A stretch of DNA of 64,000 nt. Origin: Hemileia vastatrix. Lineage: Eukaryota; Basidiomycota; Pucciniomycetes; Pucciniales; Zaghouaniaceae. Numbering within the stretch: position 1 is the first letter of the stretch; each line of letters opens with the position of its first letter. The stretch spans positions 12,447,998 through 12,511,997 of the forward strand of contig JASXTE010000017.1 of NCBI GenBank assembly GCA_030280995.1. The letters are read 5' to 3'. The notes beneath the pieces were generated by a model. That model saw only the letters and a list, made by a program, of their open reading frames with translations, was not told the origin of the DNA and did no database searches. Positions 23,338 through 35,074 of the stretch are shown in pieces. A program made the translations under genes and the position numbers.

Positions 23338-24525
23338 ATGGCACCTGCTCAACGCACTCCTCCTACGGGCGCTACTACTAGAGCTCGCGCTAGAGGCAGG
23401 CCAACAGCCACAAGGTCTGTTTCTCGCACTCACTCTTTGGAACCACTCGACCTTAGGGAATGGCAACATTCAGTTCAATCTGTAGAAGACATTCCACAAG
23501 ATTTTGAGGACTCTAGTGATGAAGAAGAAGGAGAGGATACAATGCATAAGGCACCATCCGCCCCTGCCAATCACCCTTCTGGCCAATCCTCAGAACCGGG
23601 ACCATCTAACTCTCTGGAAGATTTCATGAGACTTTTTATGAAAACCCTTTCAAATCCAACGTCTTCAGAGGGATCTAAGTTCAAAACTCCTTCTATGAAA
23701 TCTCCTGACAAATTCGACGGAGATCACCCCGACAGATTGCGACCCTTCTTGCAAACCTGCAAGCTACTGTTCCATAATGACCCTCGAACCTTTAACAGCG
23801 ACCGATCAAAGGTTGTTTACGCTTCTTCATTCCTAGCCGGGAAAGCAGCAAGATGGTTCGAACCTTATCTACTCATGCTTTCTTCAACAGAAACCCACTT
23901 ACTTATCAATAATTGGGAAAAATTCGAGGACCAACTTTTTACGTTGTTTGGGGACCCTAATGAAACAGACAACACGGAAATAGAACTTGATTTTCTTCGT
24001 ATGAGTGATAATGGTAAAGCTTCTGAATATATCTTGAACTTCAGAGCACTTCAAACTCGAGTAGGTTGGAATGATGCTGCCCTTAAGTATCATTTCAAGA
24101 AAGGACTTCCTTCGAGGATTCTAGATCAATTAAATCTTCACGGTCAGAAGATGACTACTTTAATGGACTTAATGGATCGAACCCTCGAACTTGAAGGCGT
24201 TTATCAAGGACGACTTCAACATCATCGATATGCCAACAAATCTCAAGGCCTAAATTTTAAATCGGGACCTTCTTCACACCCACGACCAAATCAATCCTCC
24301 TCGACTCAATCCAAACCCAATAAGGGAAAGGATAAACCTTGACCAAAAGGCTCGACCCCAGGCGATATCAGCAAAGTACTGGATCCTAAAGGGGAACTTA
24401 AAGAAGCTGAGAGGAAGAGACGAGCAGATAATGGGTTATGTATGTATTGTGGGGGTAAGCACAAGTTGGAAGACTGTGTAAAGTTGAAGGAAAGAGAAGG
24501 TACTAGTTCGAAGTCAAAAAACTAG
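23338..24525 (+). pseudogene. gag: Ty3/gypsy Gag, copy B, with one internal TGA
   Basis: Starts ATG at 23338, 71 bp after the LTR. The N-terminus is basic and Pro/Thr/Arg-rich, followed by an acidic segment (DSSDEEEGED). The capsid core runs from about residue 120 to 300 (KFDGDHPDRLRPF, KAARWFEPYL, LFGDPNE, HFKKGLPSRILDQL). A CCHC nucleocapsid knuckle C-X2-C-X4-H-X4-C near 24446-24476 ends the protein before TAG TAG. One TGA at 24340-24342 (TTGA context) separates capsid from knuckle and is also in copy A. Gag packages element RNA into particles. The 334-residue part before TGA would lack the knuckle unless read through. Confidence 0.92.
24516..24522 (+). promoter_or_regulatory. -1 frameshift slippery heptamer, gag-pol
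   Basis: A AAA AAC in the gag phase (TCA AAA AAC TAG), with gag stops TAG TAG immediately after. Gag is in frame 1, and the protease frame is frame 0 and open from 24507. A -1 slip on this canonical heptamer joins them exactly. Conserved in copy A. Confidence 0.8.
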
Positions 24526-27500
24526 TAGATAGTTTACTTGTGTGCAAAGCAAACTATCTTATCTATCCCAGTGCACAAAACCTCCATGTCTTAAGGAGTG
24601 GAGTTGCCTTAAACCGCTTGAGATTCATTCTTTTTAAGGAGGATATCCCCTTCAGTTGTCTTATAGACTCTGGAGCTTCAATTTCTTTTGTTAGTTTATC
24701 TTTTGCCGAGAAGCTTCAACTAACATTTACAGATATTGATCGAACTCCAATCTATTTGGTCGAATCAGAGGAACCCAAATATTGGGTAAGTAAGAAAGTT
24801 TTATGGGTTTTCAACTTTCCGAACTTTCCCCCCTTTGAGTGGGAATTATCAGTCTTGGACGCCCCAAGGATGGACGATACCATTCTTGGCCATGACTTTT
24901 TAACGCATTGGAATCCCAAAATTGATTGGACTAGGGGATTGATCACCCCACGCTCTAAGTATATTTCTGATTCTTCAATGCAGGTCAATAGGGAGTTAAA
25001 CAACACGCCTGACAACGTCCTGCTAGAGGACAAGTCTCTGCCAGATGACTTGCAAGCATCTGATCCTTCTTTAAATGAGCAATTGGCTAACCCTTCTAGC
25101 TCGATGACTTCACTCGAAGAGGATTTAAATTGCCTCTAAGTAATCGAATTCTGCTCTCTCAATACAGGTATCCGCTTGACAGATTCTCTCGAAGATGAAG
25201 AGGACGACCAAATAAACGTTGAAGCCATCAAATCAACTCTACCGGAAATCTACCACAATTTCCTCAATGTTTTCTCAATCCGCAAGGCCGATAAGTTACC
25301 ACCTCATCGACCCTACGACCATCAAATAGAGTCAATAGGCCCAGTACCTCTGGCAGGTCCTGTCTATTCTTTATCGAAGGATGAATCTCAAGTTCTTCAA
25401 GACTACATTGCAGAGAATGTAGCCAAAGGTTTCATCAGAGCCAGTAAATCTCCAACCGGCTCTCCTGTCCTCTTTGTAAAAAAGAAGGACGGTAGTCTTA
25501 GGTTGTGTGTTGACTATAGAAAGCTCAACACAGTCACGAAGAAGAATGCATATCCTGTTCCTCCTATGTCATTACTTTTACCCTTTTCAATGGTGCTAAT
25601 TTCTTTTCTAAAATTGATCTTAGAGGCGCTTACAATCTTATTTGCATTGCGGAAGGTCATGAACCACTGACTGCAATGCGCACTAGATTTGGTAGTTTTG
25701 AATATTTAGTTATGCCTTTTGGATTATGTAACGCACCTTCAACTTTTCAAACTTTTGTTAATGATATCTTTCAAGATGTTGTTGAACAATTTGTAGTCGT
25801 CTATTTAGATGATATTTTAATATTCTCGAAAACACTGGATGAACATATTCATCATGTTCGTCAGGTCCTAAATTGTCTCCGAGATCATGGTCTCTACGCC
25901 AAGCATAATAAATGTGAATTCCACCTCAAATCAATTGATTTTTTGGGTTTTACGTTGTCCACTGACGGTTTAGTCATGGATGATAAAAAAATCCAGAAAA
26001 TCCTGGAATGGCCTGAGCCCAAAAACATTAAATCACTCCAAGGATTTTTGGGTTTTGCAAACTTCTATAGAAGATTTATTAAAGATTACTCTAAAACTAT
26101 TTCCAATCTTACTTCTCTTCTTAGAAAAGATATTCCTTTTGTTTTTACTTCTACAGAACAAAAGGAATTCAAAGCACTAAAAACGGCGTTCACCACAGCC
26201 CCAATTCTTCGGCATTTTGATCCTTCTGCCTCTACAATAGTTGAGACAGATGCGAGAGATTATGCTATTGCAGGGGTCATCTCCCAATTAAATCCTGAAA
26301 CAAATTTGTTTCATCCTGTTGCTTTTGAGTCACGCAAACTCATAGCCGTGGAATTAAATTATGAAATTCATGACAAAGAGCTTTTAGCTATTATCCATTG
26401 TCTTAAAAAATGGTGTTCTTTTCTTCTCAGCCTAGATAGTCCTTTTCAAATTTTAACAGATCATAATGCTTTGAAATACTTCATGTCTTCTAAAGTGTTA
26501 ACCAGGCGTCAAGCCAGGTGGGCTGAATTTTTGTCTGAATTTTCTTTCTCTATTTCCTATCGCCCAGGAAAAAACTGCATTGTCCCAGATATCTTGTCAC
26601 GTCAGGACGACGTTTACCCACAGCGGGGGGACGCATTTTCTGACAAGAACCCAGCAAATGTGCAATCAATCTTCAACGAATCAATGTTAACGACTCATCA
26701 ACTTAATTCGATGACAATTCAATCTTTTCAAAATCCACTATCCAACATCCTCGAAGCACAGTCGAAAGACGATTATTGTTTAGGGTTACAAGACAAAATA
26801 CTCTCGAAGAAAGGGGCCAAAAGATTTAGTATTGAATCAGGTCTATTAGTCTTCGAAGGTAGAGTAGTCATACCCGACAACAATGAGATAAAATTATGGA
26901 TTTTCAACAGTCGACATGATTCTCCGTTAGCTGGTCATTTTGGGGTTGATAAAACCTACCAGTTAATAGCGAGGGATTTCTTCTGGCCAGGTATGACCAA
27001 GGAAATCAAGGCCTATATAAAAGCTTGTTACGAATGTAATAGGAATAAGGCTCCCCGTCACCGGAAGTATGGGTTGCTTCAACCACTTCCTATTCCCTCT
27101 AAACCTTGGGAATCTTTATCGATGGATTTCATTTCTCAACTTCCTATTTCTAATGATTTTGATGCTATATTAGTAATAGTAGATAGATTTTCAAAAATGT
27201 CTATTTTTATTAAAACCACTACTACTGCTACAGCAGAAGATTTGTCAAAATTGTTTCTAGAATATGTATTTTCTAAACACGGCTTACCAAATGATATTAT
27301 TTCAGATAGAGGCTCATTGTTTTTATCCACATTCTGGACCCAACTGTGTCGACAACTCAATATCACGAGGAATCTCTCCACGGCCTATCACCCTGAAACC
27401 GATGGTCAAACAGAAAGAGTTAACCAAATCCTCAAACAATATCTTCGAATGTTTTTCAGTTACCAACAAGACAATTGGACCACATGGCTACCATTGGCCG

Positions 27501-28171
27501 AATTTGCTTATAAGAACTCGACTCATTCTTCGACACGACAATCTCCCTTCAAAACCATTTATGGACAACATCCTCGATTCAACTCAATTCATGTAGGAAC
27601 TAATCATCCTGCGGAACATTATCTTCGAACTATATCACGACTCCAAGAAGAACTTAAAACAAATTTGGAATCAGCGATTTGAAGATACAAGGAACAGGCC
27701 GACAAACATCGACAATCTGCTCCTTCCTTTAAACCAGGCGACAAAGTATGGCTCGATGCACGAAACATCCGAACAACAAGACCATCAAAGAAACTGGCTG
27801 AAAAGCGCTTGGGACCATTCGAAATCGACTCTGAAGTCTCTAAAACTGCATTTCGACTCAAGTTACCTCCTAAATGGCAGGCGATTCACCCTGTTTTCCA
27901 TGTATCTCTCCTGGAACTGGCTTGAGAAATATACCCGGGCAAGAACCAACCCCCTCCAGAACCGGTCGAAGTAGAAGATCATCTAGAGTGGGAAGTAAGT
28001 CGTATCCTTGATTCAAGAATACGCAAGGGGAAACTTCAATACCTTGTGGAATGGGAAGGCTTCCTCAATGACTCAGACAAAACATCCTGGGAACCAGCCA
28101 TCAATGTTTCTAACGCTCCTGAACTCCTAAAATCTTTTCATTTGAAATATCCTTTAAAACCAAAACCTTAA
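24516..28171 (+). pseudogene. pol: Ty3/gypsy Pol polyprotein, copy B (PR-RT-RH-IN-chromodomain), broken
   Basis: Entered by -1 shift. The retropepsin (24540-25136) has CLIDSGAS. RT shows VDYRKLN, FGLCNAPSTFQ and the YLDDILIFS catalytic box (about 25800). RNase H has ETDARDYA, HDKELLAI and TDHNALKYF. Integrase has H-H-C-C (HDSPLAGHFG ... CYECNRNK), Asp in SMDFI, Asp in SDRGS and Glu in DGQTERVNQ. The C-terminal tail has VWLDARNIRTTRPSKKL, then a chromodomain (EWEVSRILDSR...WEPAINV) ending at 28171. Breaks: TAA at 25137-25139 between PR and RT, a 1-base deletion near 25579 (copy A is intact there), TGA at 27680-27682, and TGA before EIYPGK. Apart from the deletion these are shared with copy A. 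The chromodomain suggests chromatin-guided integration. Confidence 0.95.
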
Positions 28172-29092
28172 AAAATTTCTTTATTTCAAAAATTTTCTTT
28201 TCTTTTTCTTTCTTTCTTTAAAATCTAAAACACCTCTTAATTTTTTTTAGCCTTGTTTCCTTCTTTCTCTCTTCTTTTCTTTCTATAAAATTTCCTCCAA
28301 AACCAACTAAAATTAAAATCAAAATTAAAATTAAATACAATAAAATAAAATAAAATCAAAATTAAAATTAAATAAAATAAAATAAATAGAATAAAACATA
28401 AATAATAAAATTAAAATAAATCTCTCTAAATATTTTCTTTCTTTTCTTTTCAATTATTTAAATACATTCTTTTCTTAAATTTAAAATTCTCTTTAAAAAT
28501 TTCTCTTCCAAAAAATTTATTCTCTCTTTAAAAAAAAAAAAAAAAAAAAACTTTCTTTCCTTCGAATCATCAAATCTTGTACGACACGACCATTTCCTCG
28601 AACTTAACTTCAACCTCGAAATCTCCCTATAATAATTCTTCGAAACAAATAATTCTTCTTTTCAAACTCTCTTAAATTCTAAATTCTGTTTTTTTCTTTT
28701 CTTTCTTCTTCCTCTCTTTTCAACTAAAATTTCTTAAAAAAAAAAGAAAAAAAAAAAAATTCAAAATCCTCAATTTAACAAACTCATCTCAATCACAAAA
28801 CCGTTTCTTTTTCTCTCTCTTTTCTTATATAAAAAAATTTTTTTTTTAAAAAAAAAAAACACTAAAACTTCCTTCAATTAAAAACAACCTTTTTTCCTTT
28901 CTTTAAAATTCCTCTTTCAAATTCTAAAATTTTTTATTTAAAACTTCTTTTTCTTTTTTTTTCTTTTCTTTTTCTCTCTCTCTCAAATCTTATAAAATTA
29001 ACAACATTCACCTACAATAAAAAAAAAATAATACTAATAATAAAATAAAATAAAATTAAAATTAAATTAAAATACAATTTTTCTCTACTTCT
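28172..29092. other. AT-rich pyrimidine/purine spacer of copy B
   Basis: Noncoding, with AAAATAAAATT-type runs, poly-A tracts near 28529-28550 and TTTCTTTC runs. It separates the 3' end of pol from the 3' end of the antisense gene, so the two transcription units converge on it; a shared terminator/polyadenylation region is plausible. Counterpart of 509-1452. Confidence 0.65.
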
Positions 29093-29444
29093 TTACATCT
29101 CCTTTTCTTTTAACTTCTCTCGAACCAATCTTTTCATTTTCTCCAAAACTACCCTTATTTCCTTCCTGCATTTCTCAAATACCTCCTCCTCTCCTACCGG
29201 AACCACCTCTCCCATCTCCAATAGCTCCTCTGCCACGTTGAAGGAAGCAGCGTCAATAATAGCGTCGACCTTCCCACATAGTTCTTCCGCAAACCTTACT
29301 CGTCGACCTTGACGAGGTTTCTTCGACCACACCTGGTCCAGGGTGTCTTCGGGCTCTTCAACTACTTCCGTGGCTGGAGGGTTTGCCTCAGTTGGTATAA
29401 CCGGCGCAGGCTCCGCAATCGGCTCTTCAAGGTTATTCAATGTC

Positions 29445-29475
<31 letters not shown>

Positions 29476-30065
29476 CATCAGTAACCTCATCCTTAAAACA
29501 AACAAATAAAACTTACCTCGAAGATGGGGTCAGGCTCTAGAAATAACCTGGGCGCCACTTCGACCTCTACCTCTCTCTCTTCCTCATCGTCCTCGATGAC
29601 CACCCGTCGTTTCTTGGGTGCCCGCCCTGGAACAGGGACTTCATCTTCATCCTCCTCCACCAATTCGTCGACCTCTTCCTCGACACCTCGCTTTGAACTC
29701 GTGGCCTGGGTTACCCAGGTTGAGATCTTGTTGTTCAACTCCTTATCATTCTCCCCCACCGATTGTTCATCTTTGATCGAGACATCCCAAATGTCTTCGA
29801 CCACCTCTTTGGTCTTCGGAACTACCCAAAACTTAGTTTTTGTAAATCGTTTTTTGATTTCCGCGTTCTTTGTCAACGCATCGCATGCCACTCGCCGCCA
29901 ACGGCAAAACTCGCATTTCTGGCAAGGGCCTCGAGTCGCCGTACTTTCGACACAGAAATATTCCATGCTTTCACAAGCCGTGCAAGTCTGTGAAAACTGT
30001 CGTGTGATTATTCCCCCATCCGCTTTAGGGTGTGGAGGCGTGGGTGTGGGAGTAGGGCAGTTCAT
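29093..30065 (-). CDS. Antisense accessory gene of the retrotransposon: Zn2Cys6-like protein, 299 aa, one intron
   Basis: Two exons on the strand opposite to gag-pol: exon 1 30065-29517 (183 codons), intron 29516-29444 (GTAAGT...TTTTAG, CTGAT branch-like site), exon 2 29443-29093 (116 codons plus stop). Start MNCPTP is chosen because the alternative ATG at 30167 lies in the LTR. Cys 28, 31, 38, 51, 54 and 61 follow C-X2-C-X6-C-X12-C-X2-C-X6-C, the spacing of fungal Zn(II)2Cys6 clusters, with an extra Cys48. Then come acidic stretches (129-142, 158-169), a basic NLS-like APKKRR (149-154), an RVRF motif (231-234) and a charged C-terminal helix. Open throughout, unlike gag and pol beside it. Copy A keeps the same splice sites. 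A nuclear regulatory role is inference; I know no named homologue. Confidence 0.72.
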
Positions 30066-30154
30066 TATAAAATAAATAATTAAGAGGTGAGGGAAATTAG
30101 TGTGAGAAGATGGCTCAAGCTCAACGGAGTTCGCGTTTTTTATACCTGGGCATC

Positions 30155-30932
30155 TGTCACGCGCCACGTGACACTCGAGGCGAAATTAACTCAATAAATC
30201 AATAATATCGAGTCCTAAATCTATACTCGAAGCGCAGAAAGCAATTCTCCATAGCAACTGCGATTTTCCTTTGTGTACTTACTATTTAACTGCGCTAGCC
30301 TAAACTCTAAATCTAAATTAGTCATTCTCCCAATAGGGTACCTTAGTCCTTTTTCAATAAGCGACGCGCAGCGCTAGGATCAACGAAATAGTATAGCAAT
30401 AGTTTTTTTTCATTAAAGTTTTGTTAATTAATTAAAAAGGGGTAAATTGAGCATGGACGGATATTTAGTGGAGAGGGTCTAAGTGTATGTTAGTAATGGT
30501 CAATGGAATGGGAATGCTGCGATGGAAGGGAGGTCAATGCGAGGAGGAACAAAGGATATAAAAGGAGTTGGGTATTTTGGTTTGATATTCCTGAGAATTA
30601 AATTATAATATCGTATTTACATTAAAAGTGGTAAATCCTTAAAAGTTAAGTCATTGTTATTGTATCTTTCTTTTACTTTCTCAATATTCATTTCTAAATC
30701 CTAAATCTTTGATTATTGAGTTTCCAACCCTTTGTGAGATTTTTAAGAATTATTATTACCTTGGAACTAGTTTATAATTCTTCTCGAACGAACCTCGAAC
30801 CTATAGCTATTACTTCGAGTGACCTTCGAATCATTTCCTCGAATCATTCCTCTGTGCTTTGAAGAAGTCTCTAAAACCCTCATCTCACTTACAGGAACAT
30901 CCTCGACCTTGTGGGTAGGTCGTCCGGTGACA
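30155..30932 (+). repeat. 3' LTR of Ty3 copy B
   Basis: 778 bp, the same length as the 5' LTR, TG...CA, followed by the target duplication ACCAG. Its left edge is 89 bp upstream of the antisense gene's start, so it may supply that gene's promoter in reverse orientation. Confidence 0.96.
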
Positions 30933-32126
30933 ACCAGGTGAAGTTATACCTTCAATAATTTTTTAAAATAAACTTAAATAAATATGGAAATGATTAGTTT
31001 TACAAAAATTAAATAGAATTTTAAAAGTAAAAAGAGGATTAAAAGAGTAAAATAAAAGTCAAAGAGTTCAAATATGAAAAAAATACTAAGCCATCAGGGC
31101 TAAATTTTGATAAGTGACCTTTTCTTTAAAGATAAAAAATTATACACCTGAGATTGGGCAGAAAAGCAGGTGGATGAATCAGCTGCACCAAACTACTTCT
31201 AGTGAAATTTGATAAAAAATTATTTTTTTTGCCATACAGAGAATTGATCCCATCTGACTGCACATGACCAAAAGTGTCCAGCACAAGTTTGGCCAAACTT
31301 TTGCTGGGCACTTCTATGATGGAGAGTAGCTGGGGTAGAATTTTTCTTCAGTTTATCTGGTATTTCTTACAAACATGTCTACTGGTATTTTATCTTTGTG
31401 CCTCACTCATATATATTGTTTGATTAATTTTTTGTCTTAATTATATTATTAATTTTATAAGTATAGCAAAAAATTGTGTGCCAAATGCATACTGAGTGAT
31501 ATTACACCTTTTATAATATTATTAAATAAATGTATAAAAATATTAAAATAATTTATTTTAAAAATTATTAATTGATATCCAAAAGCAATATGAGGAAGAA
31601 AAAATCAAGTTAAATGGATCAAATATAAAAAATGAAATACAAGTATTATTCCTAATATCAAAGGCCAGTAGAGATGTTGAAGCAAATGAGAGCCATCAGG
31701 GATAAATTGTACTAAATTGACTGTTTTTTAAAGATAAAAAATTGTGTACCTGTGGTGTGGATGAACTCTAGGTGGACAATTCAGCTATATCAAACTACAT
31801 CTAGTGAAGTTTCTTATCAAATAATTTTTTCATTGCCATAGAGAGAATTGATCCCATCTAACTGCACCTGACCAAAAGTGTCCAGCACAAGTTCAGCCAA
31901 ACTTGTTCTGGACACTTTTATGATGGAGAGTAGCTAGGGTGCAGGTCTTCTTCAGTGCAACTGTTATTTTTTTAAAACATGTCCACTGGTATTTGATCTT
32001 TCTGTGTTATTCATATTTTATTATCTGATTAATTTTTTGTCATTAGAATATTATTAATTTTATTAGTATAGAAAAAACATATGCACCAAATGCATGCTAT
32101 GTTATATTACACCTTTTATAATATTA

Positions 32127-33683
32127 GGGGGTATCAATGTTCAGGGATCCGCAATTAGGGATCAGGAATTTTTTTTCCCAGGATCAGACATTATTAATTG
32201 CAGTGTGGTCTTCCAAAACTTGTAGGGGCCTTTGTTGTGTGATTTGGCGCTGTTTGTGCATGTCTTAATTGACATCTGTTAAGGAATACGGTATTTTTCT
32301 GGTTTTATTCTGTGGATATTGGGTCTGCGGTTATGTGGGTACTATCATTGGATAGCCCCAGTTTTTCTCTATATTTTATGTCTTGTAGACAATTTTCATA
32401 TTCTAAGTTTTAAGGGGTCATTTCCTCATTTTTCATTTATAAAAGATTGCTGTTTAATTTTGTTTTTCATGTTTTACGGGCTTACCTTAAGTCTTAGGGT
32501 TAAGTGCTTAGTACCATTGGATAGAGCTAAGTTTTCTCTATATTTCATGTCTCAATGTTGTTATAGTGAAATTCCATGTTTTAAAGGTTTTTGTAGTTGT
32601 AGCTAATTTTTCTAAGTAGATTAGTTGTTTTTATTGGTCTTCTGGCTTCAGGGAGGCCGGGTCGCTTCAGGCGGCACCTCCGACATCGGACGGCCGGCCC
32701 GCCTCTGTCTTAGAAGGTTGGGGAGCGCTTCAGGAGGGTTTTTTATTCAATTTGGTGGGTACAGGCGCCAGATTGGTGGGTGCGCATGGGCTCTTAGATA
32801 GTGGTCTGTGTGTAAATAGTGAATAAGACAGTTTGGGGCAACCTTAATTATCATACAACCATCCGGAGGTGATATCCTTGTTCCTCACTCATTTTTCACT
32901 GTTTTCTGGCCACAATTTGGCTGTGTTTGTTGCAAGGTTAGTTCTTCATTTAACTTAACTTTGACAACTGTTTTCTCTGTTATAGTCTTGCAAGCTATAG
33001 CAAGTATTATTGCTGTCTCTGGTGTGGATTTGCAGCCTACATCAAGTATCTTTGCTGTCTCTGGTGTGGACATTGGTCTACATTTCAGTTCTTTGGTCTG
33101 GTAGTCTGTCTGGTGACTACTTTCTTGGCTCATCAAGCAGTCAAGTGTGTTGAAAAGGGGCTTTAGCAAAACAGGAACCAACTTACTTTAGCAAGTAAAT
33201 CTCACTCTATTTTTCTAAAGGGACAGGGGATTTTCTCTCTGGTTTTTCTCCAACTCCCTTGGTCAAGGCCTATAGCAAGTACTATAGGATTGTCTACAGC
33301 GGAAGATTCTTATCCACTAGCCCTGGGGCTAGTGGATAAGAAATTCACAATAATGCATTATCCCGCCTCTTATACCCCAATTTCCATTCCTAATTCCTGA
33401 TCCCAAACTCATCACATCCATGATTGATTTGTATGCAAGTCACATGAGCTATAATTGCAGATGTTATGAATGAAAGTAGGCCAAGATGTGGTTATGACAG
33501 AAAGTTTCCCAATATGTAGTTATGATAAATTGAGTAGAAATATTTTGGATAAGAGGTGAACATTCACATGTAAAGTGTCTAATAACCCAATTATTAGCAA
33601 AAATAATTGTGGAAGATAATTGGGGTATGCAGATTATTTTCGGCAATTAATTTAATTTGGGATCAGTCAACATTGATACCCCC
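32127..33683. mobile_element. Non-autonomous TIR element (GGGGGTATCAATGTT ends)
   Basis: 1557 bp with 15-bp perfect inverted ends GGGGGTATCAATGTT, flanked by TATTA on both sides (32122-32126 and 33684-33688). The empty site at about 54848 in E2 confirms a 5-bp gain besides the element. The termini resemble the Harbinger-like GGGGGTGTCAG ends elsewhere in the window. It contains a GC-rich patch (about 32645-32740) unusual for this DNA and a long hairpin at 33307-33341. No transposase; the 98-codon minus frame at 32885-33181 has no domain I recognise. Confidence 0.8.
33307..33341. repeat. Perfect hairpin inside the TIR element
   Basis: Arms TTCTTATCCACTAGCCC and its reverse complement, separated by about 1-3 bases. 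A candidate cruciform or RNA stem. Unrelated in sequence to the E1/E2 palindromes. Confidence 0.8.
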
Positions 33684-35074
33684 TATTATTAAAAAATGTT
33701 AAAAAAATATGAAAATTATTTTTTTTCCAAAATTATAAATTAATATCCAAATGTAACATGAGTGATAAAAAAGTAAAGTAAAAGAGATCAAATATGAAAA
33801 AGAAAAATTCAAGGAAAATTCCTGCCTTCAAGAGCCAGTAGAGGTATTGAAACAAATGGGTTCCATCAGGGCTAAATTTGACAAAATTTAATTTTTTTAA
33901 AGATAAAAAATGTTTCACCTGAGGTTTGGAAAAACTTTAAGTGGACAATTCAGCCATACAAAACTACTTCTAATGTAATTATTTAGCAGTTTTTTAATTT
34001 AATTTCCACAAAGAGAATTGATCCCATCTTACTGCACCTAAACAAAAGTGTCCAGCACAAGTTCGGCTGAACTTGTGCTGGACACTTTTATGATGGAGAG
34101 TAGCTATGGTGGAAGTGTTTCTCAGTATATCAGTTTTTTGTTTTTCATATTTCTATTGGGTTTTTAACTTTTTTTTATCATTCATATTTATCTTATAATT
34201 AATTTTTTGTCACCATATATATTATTAATGTTTCTAGTATAGCAAAAACCTGCATCCCAAATGCAAAATTGGTGATGTTACAACTTTAATAATATTATTA
34301 TATAAAGTTAAAAAATATGAATATGTTTAGTTTTTAAAAAAATAAATTGATATTTTAAATTAAAAAGAGTAATAGAAAAGTAAAATGAAAATAAATGGGA
34401 TCAAATACAAAAAAAAAATAAAAGTAAAATTTTTACTATCAAGAGCCAGAAGTGGTGTTGGGACAGTTGGGGACCCCTAGGTCAAGACTTGGTCTAAATT
34501 TACTTTTATGTATAGCTAACAAATTTTGACCTGAGGTTTGGACAGACTTCCAGGGGACAATTTCACAATATTAAACATTCTTTACTTCAATTATTGAGTG
34601 AAATATCATTTTCATTGCCATAGAGAGAATTTATCTCATATGACTTCATGCAACCAAAAGTGTCCAGCACAAGTTAAGCCCAACTTGTGCTGAACACTTT
34701 TATAATTGAGAGTAGGCATACAGCAAATCTTCTTAAACTCAAAAGGGATTTTTTATAAATATTTCCACTGGTATTTTATCTTTCTGTTTCATTTAAATTT
34801 ACCATTTGATTAATTTTTTGTCATCATTATATTATTAACATTATTACTAAAGTAATAACTTGTGTGAAAAATGCATACCAGGTGGTATTCCACCTTTAAT
34901 CATATATTATTAAATAAAGGTATAAGAGTATGAAAATTATTTATTTTAAAAATTAAAATTGATATCCAAAGCAATATTAGTAATAAAAAAGTAAAATAAA
35001 AGGGATCAAATAAGAAAAAAAAATCTAAGGAAAATTCCCACTATCAATAACAAGTAGAGGTGTTAGATCAAATG

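Larger units (their letters stand above)
22489..30932 (+). mobile_element. Ty3/gypsy chromovirus copy B, complete with both LTRs
   Basis: 8444 bp, LTR to LTR, with a perfect 5-bp duplication ACCAG (22484-22488 and 30933-30937). Order: LTR, gag, pol (PR-RT-RH-IN-chromodomain), AT-rich spacer, antisense two-exon gene, LTR. It interrupts one unit of the E1 array; the empty site is at about 56070-56100 in E2. I see no standard TGG-type primer site after the 5' LTR (it begins GTATAATTTAA) and no clear polypurine tract before the 3' LTR, so priming may be non-standard. Gag and pol carry stops, so it looks non-autonomous now. Confidence 0.97.

Noticed and set aside
25131..25170. A short intron removing the TAA between protease and RT
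   Set aside because: GT and AG are present (GTAATC...ATACAG), but the interval is only about 28 nt, shorter than fungal introns are expected to be, so I left it as a stop.
29524..30075. 183-codon serine-rich frame on the plus strand
   Set aside because: It is the complement of the antisense zinc-cluster gene. Its Ser/Thr-rich, low-complexity composition comes from the acidic Glu/Asp codons read backwards, and only the minus-strand frame has matching splice sites in both copies.
32645..32740. GC-rich patch as a host gene or rRNA fragment
   Set aside because: No match to a conserved rRNA motif or reading frame that I can recognise; it lies inside a TIR element with a verified empty site.
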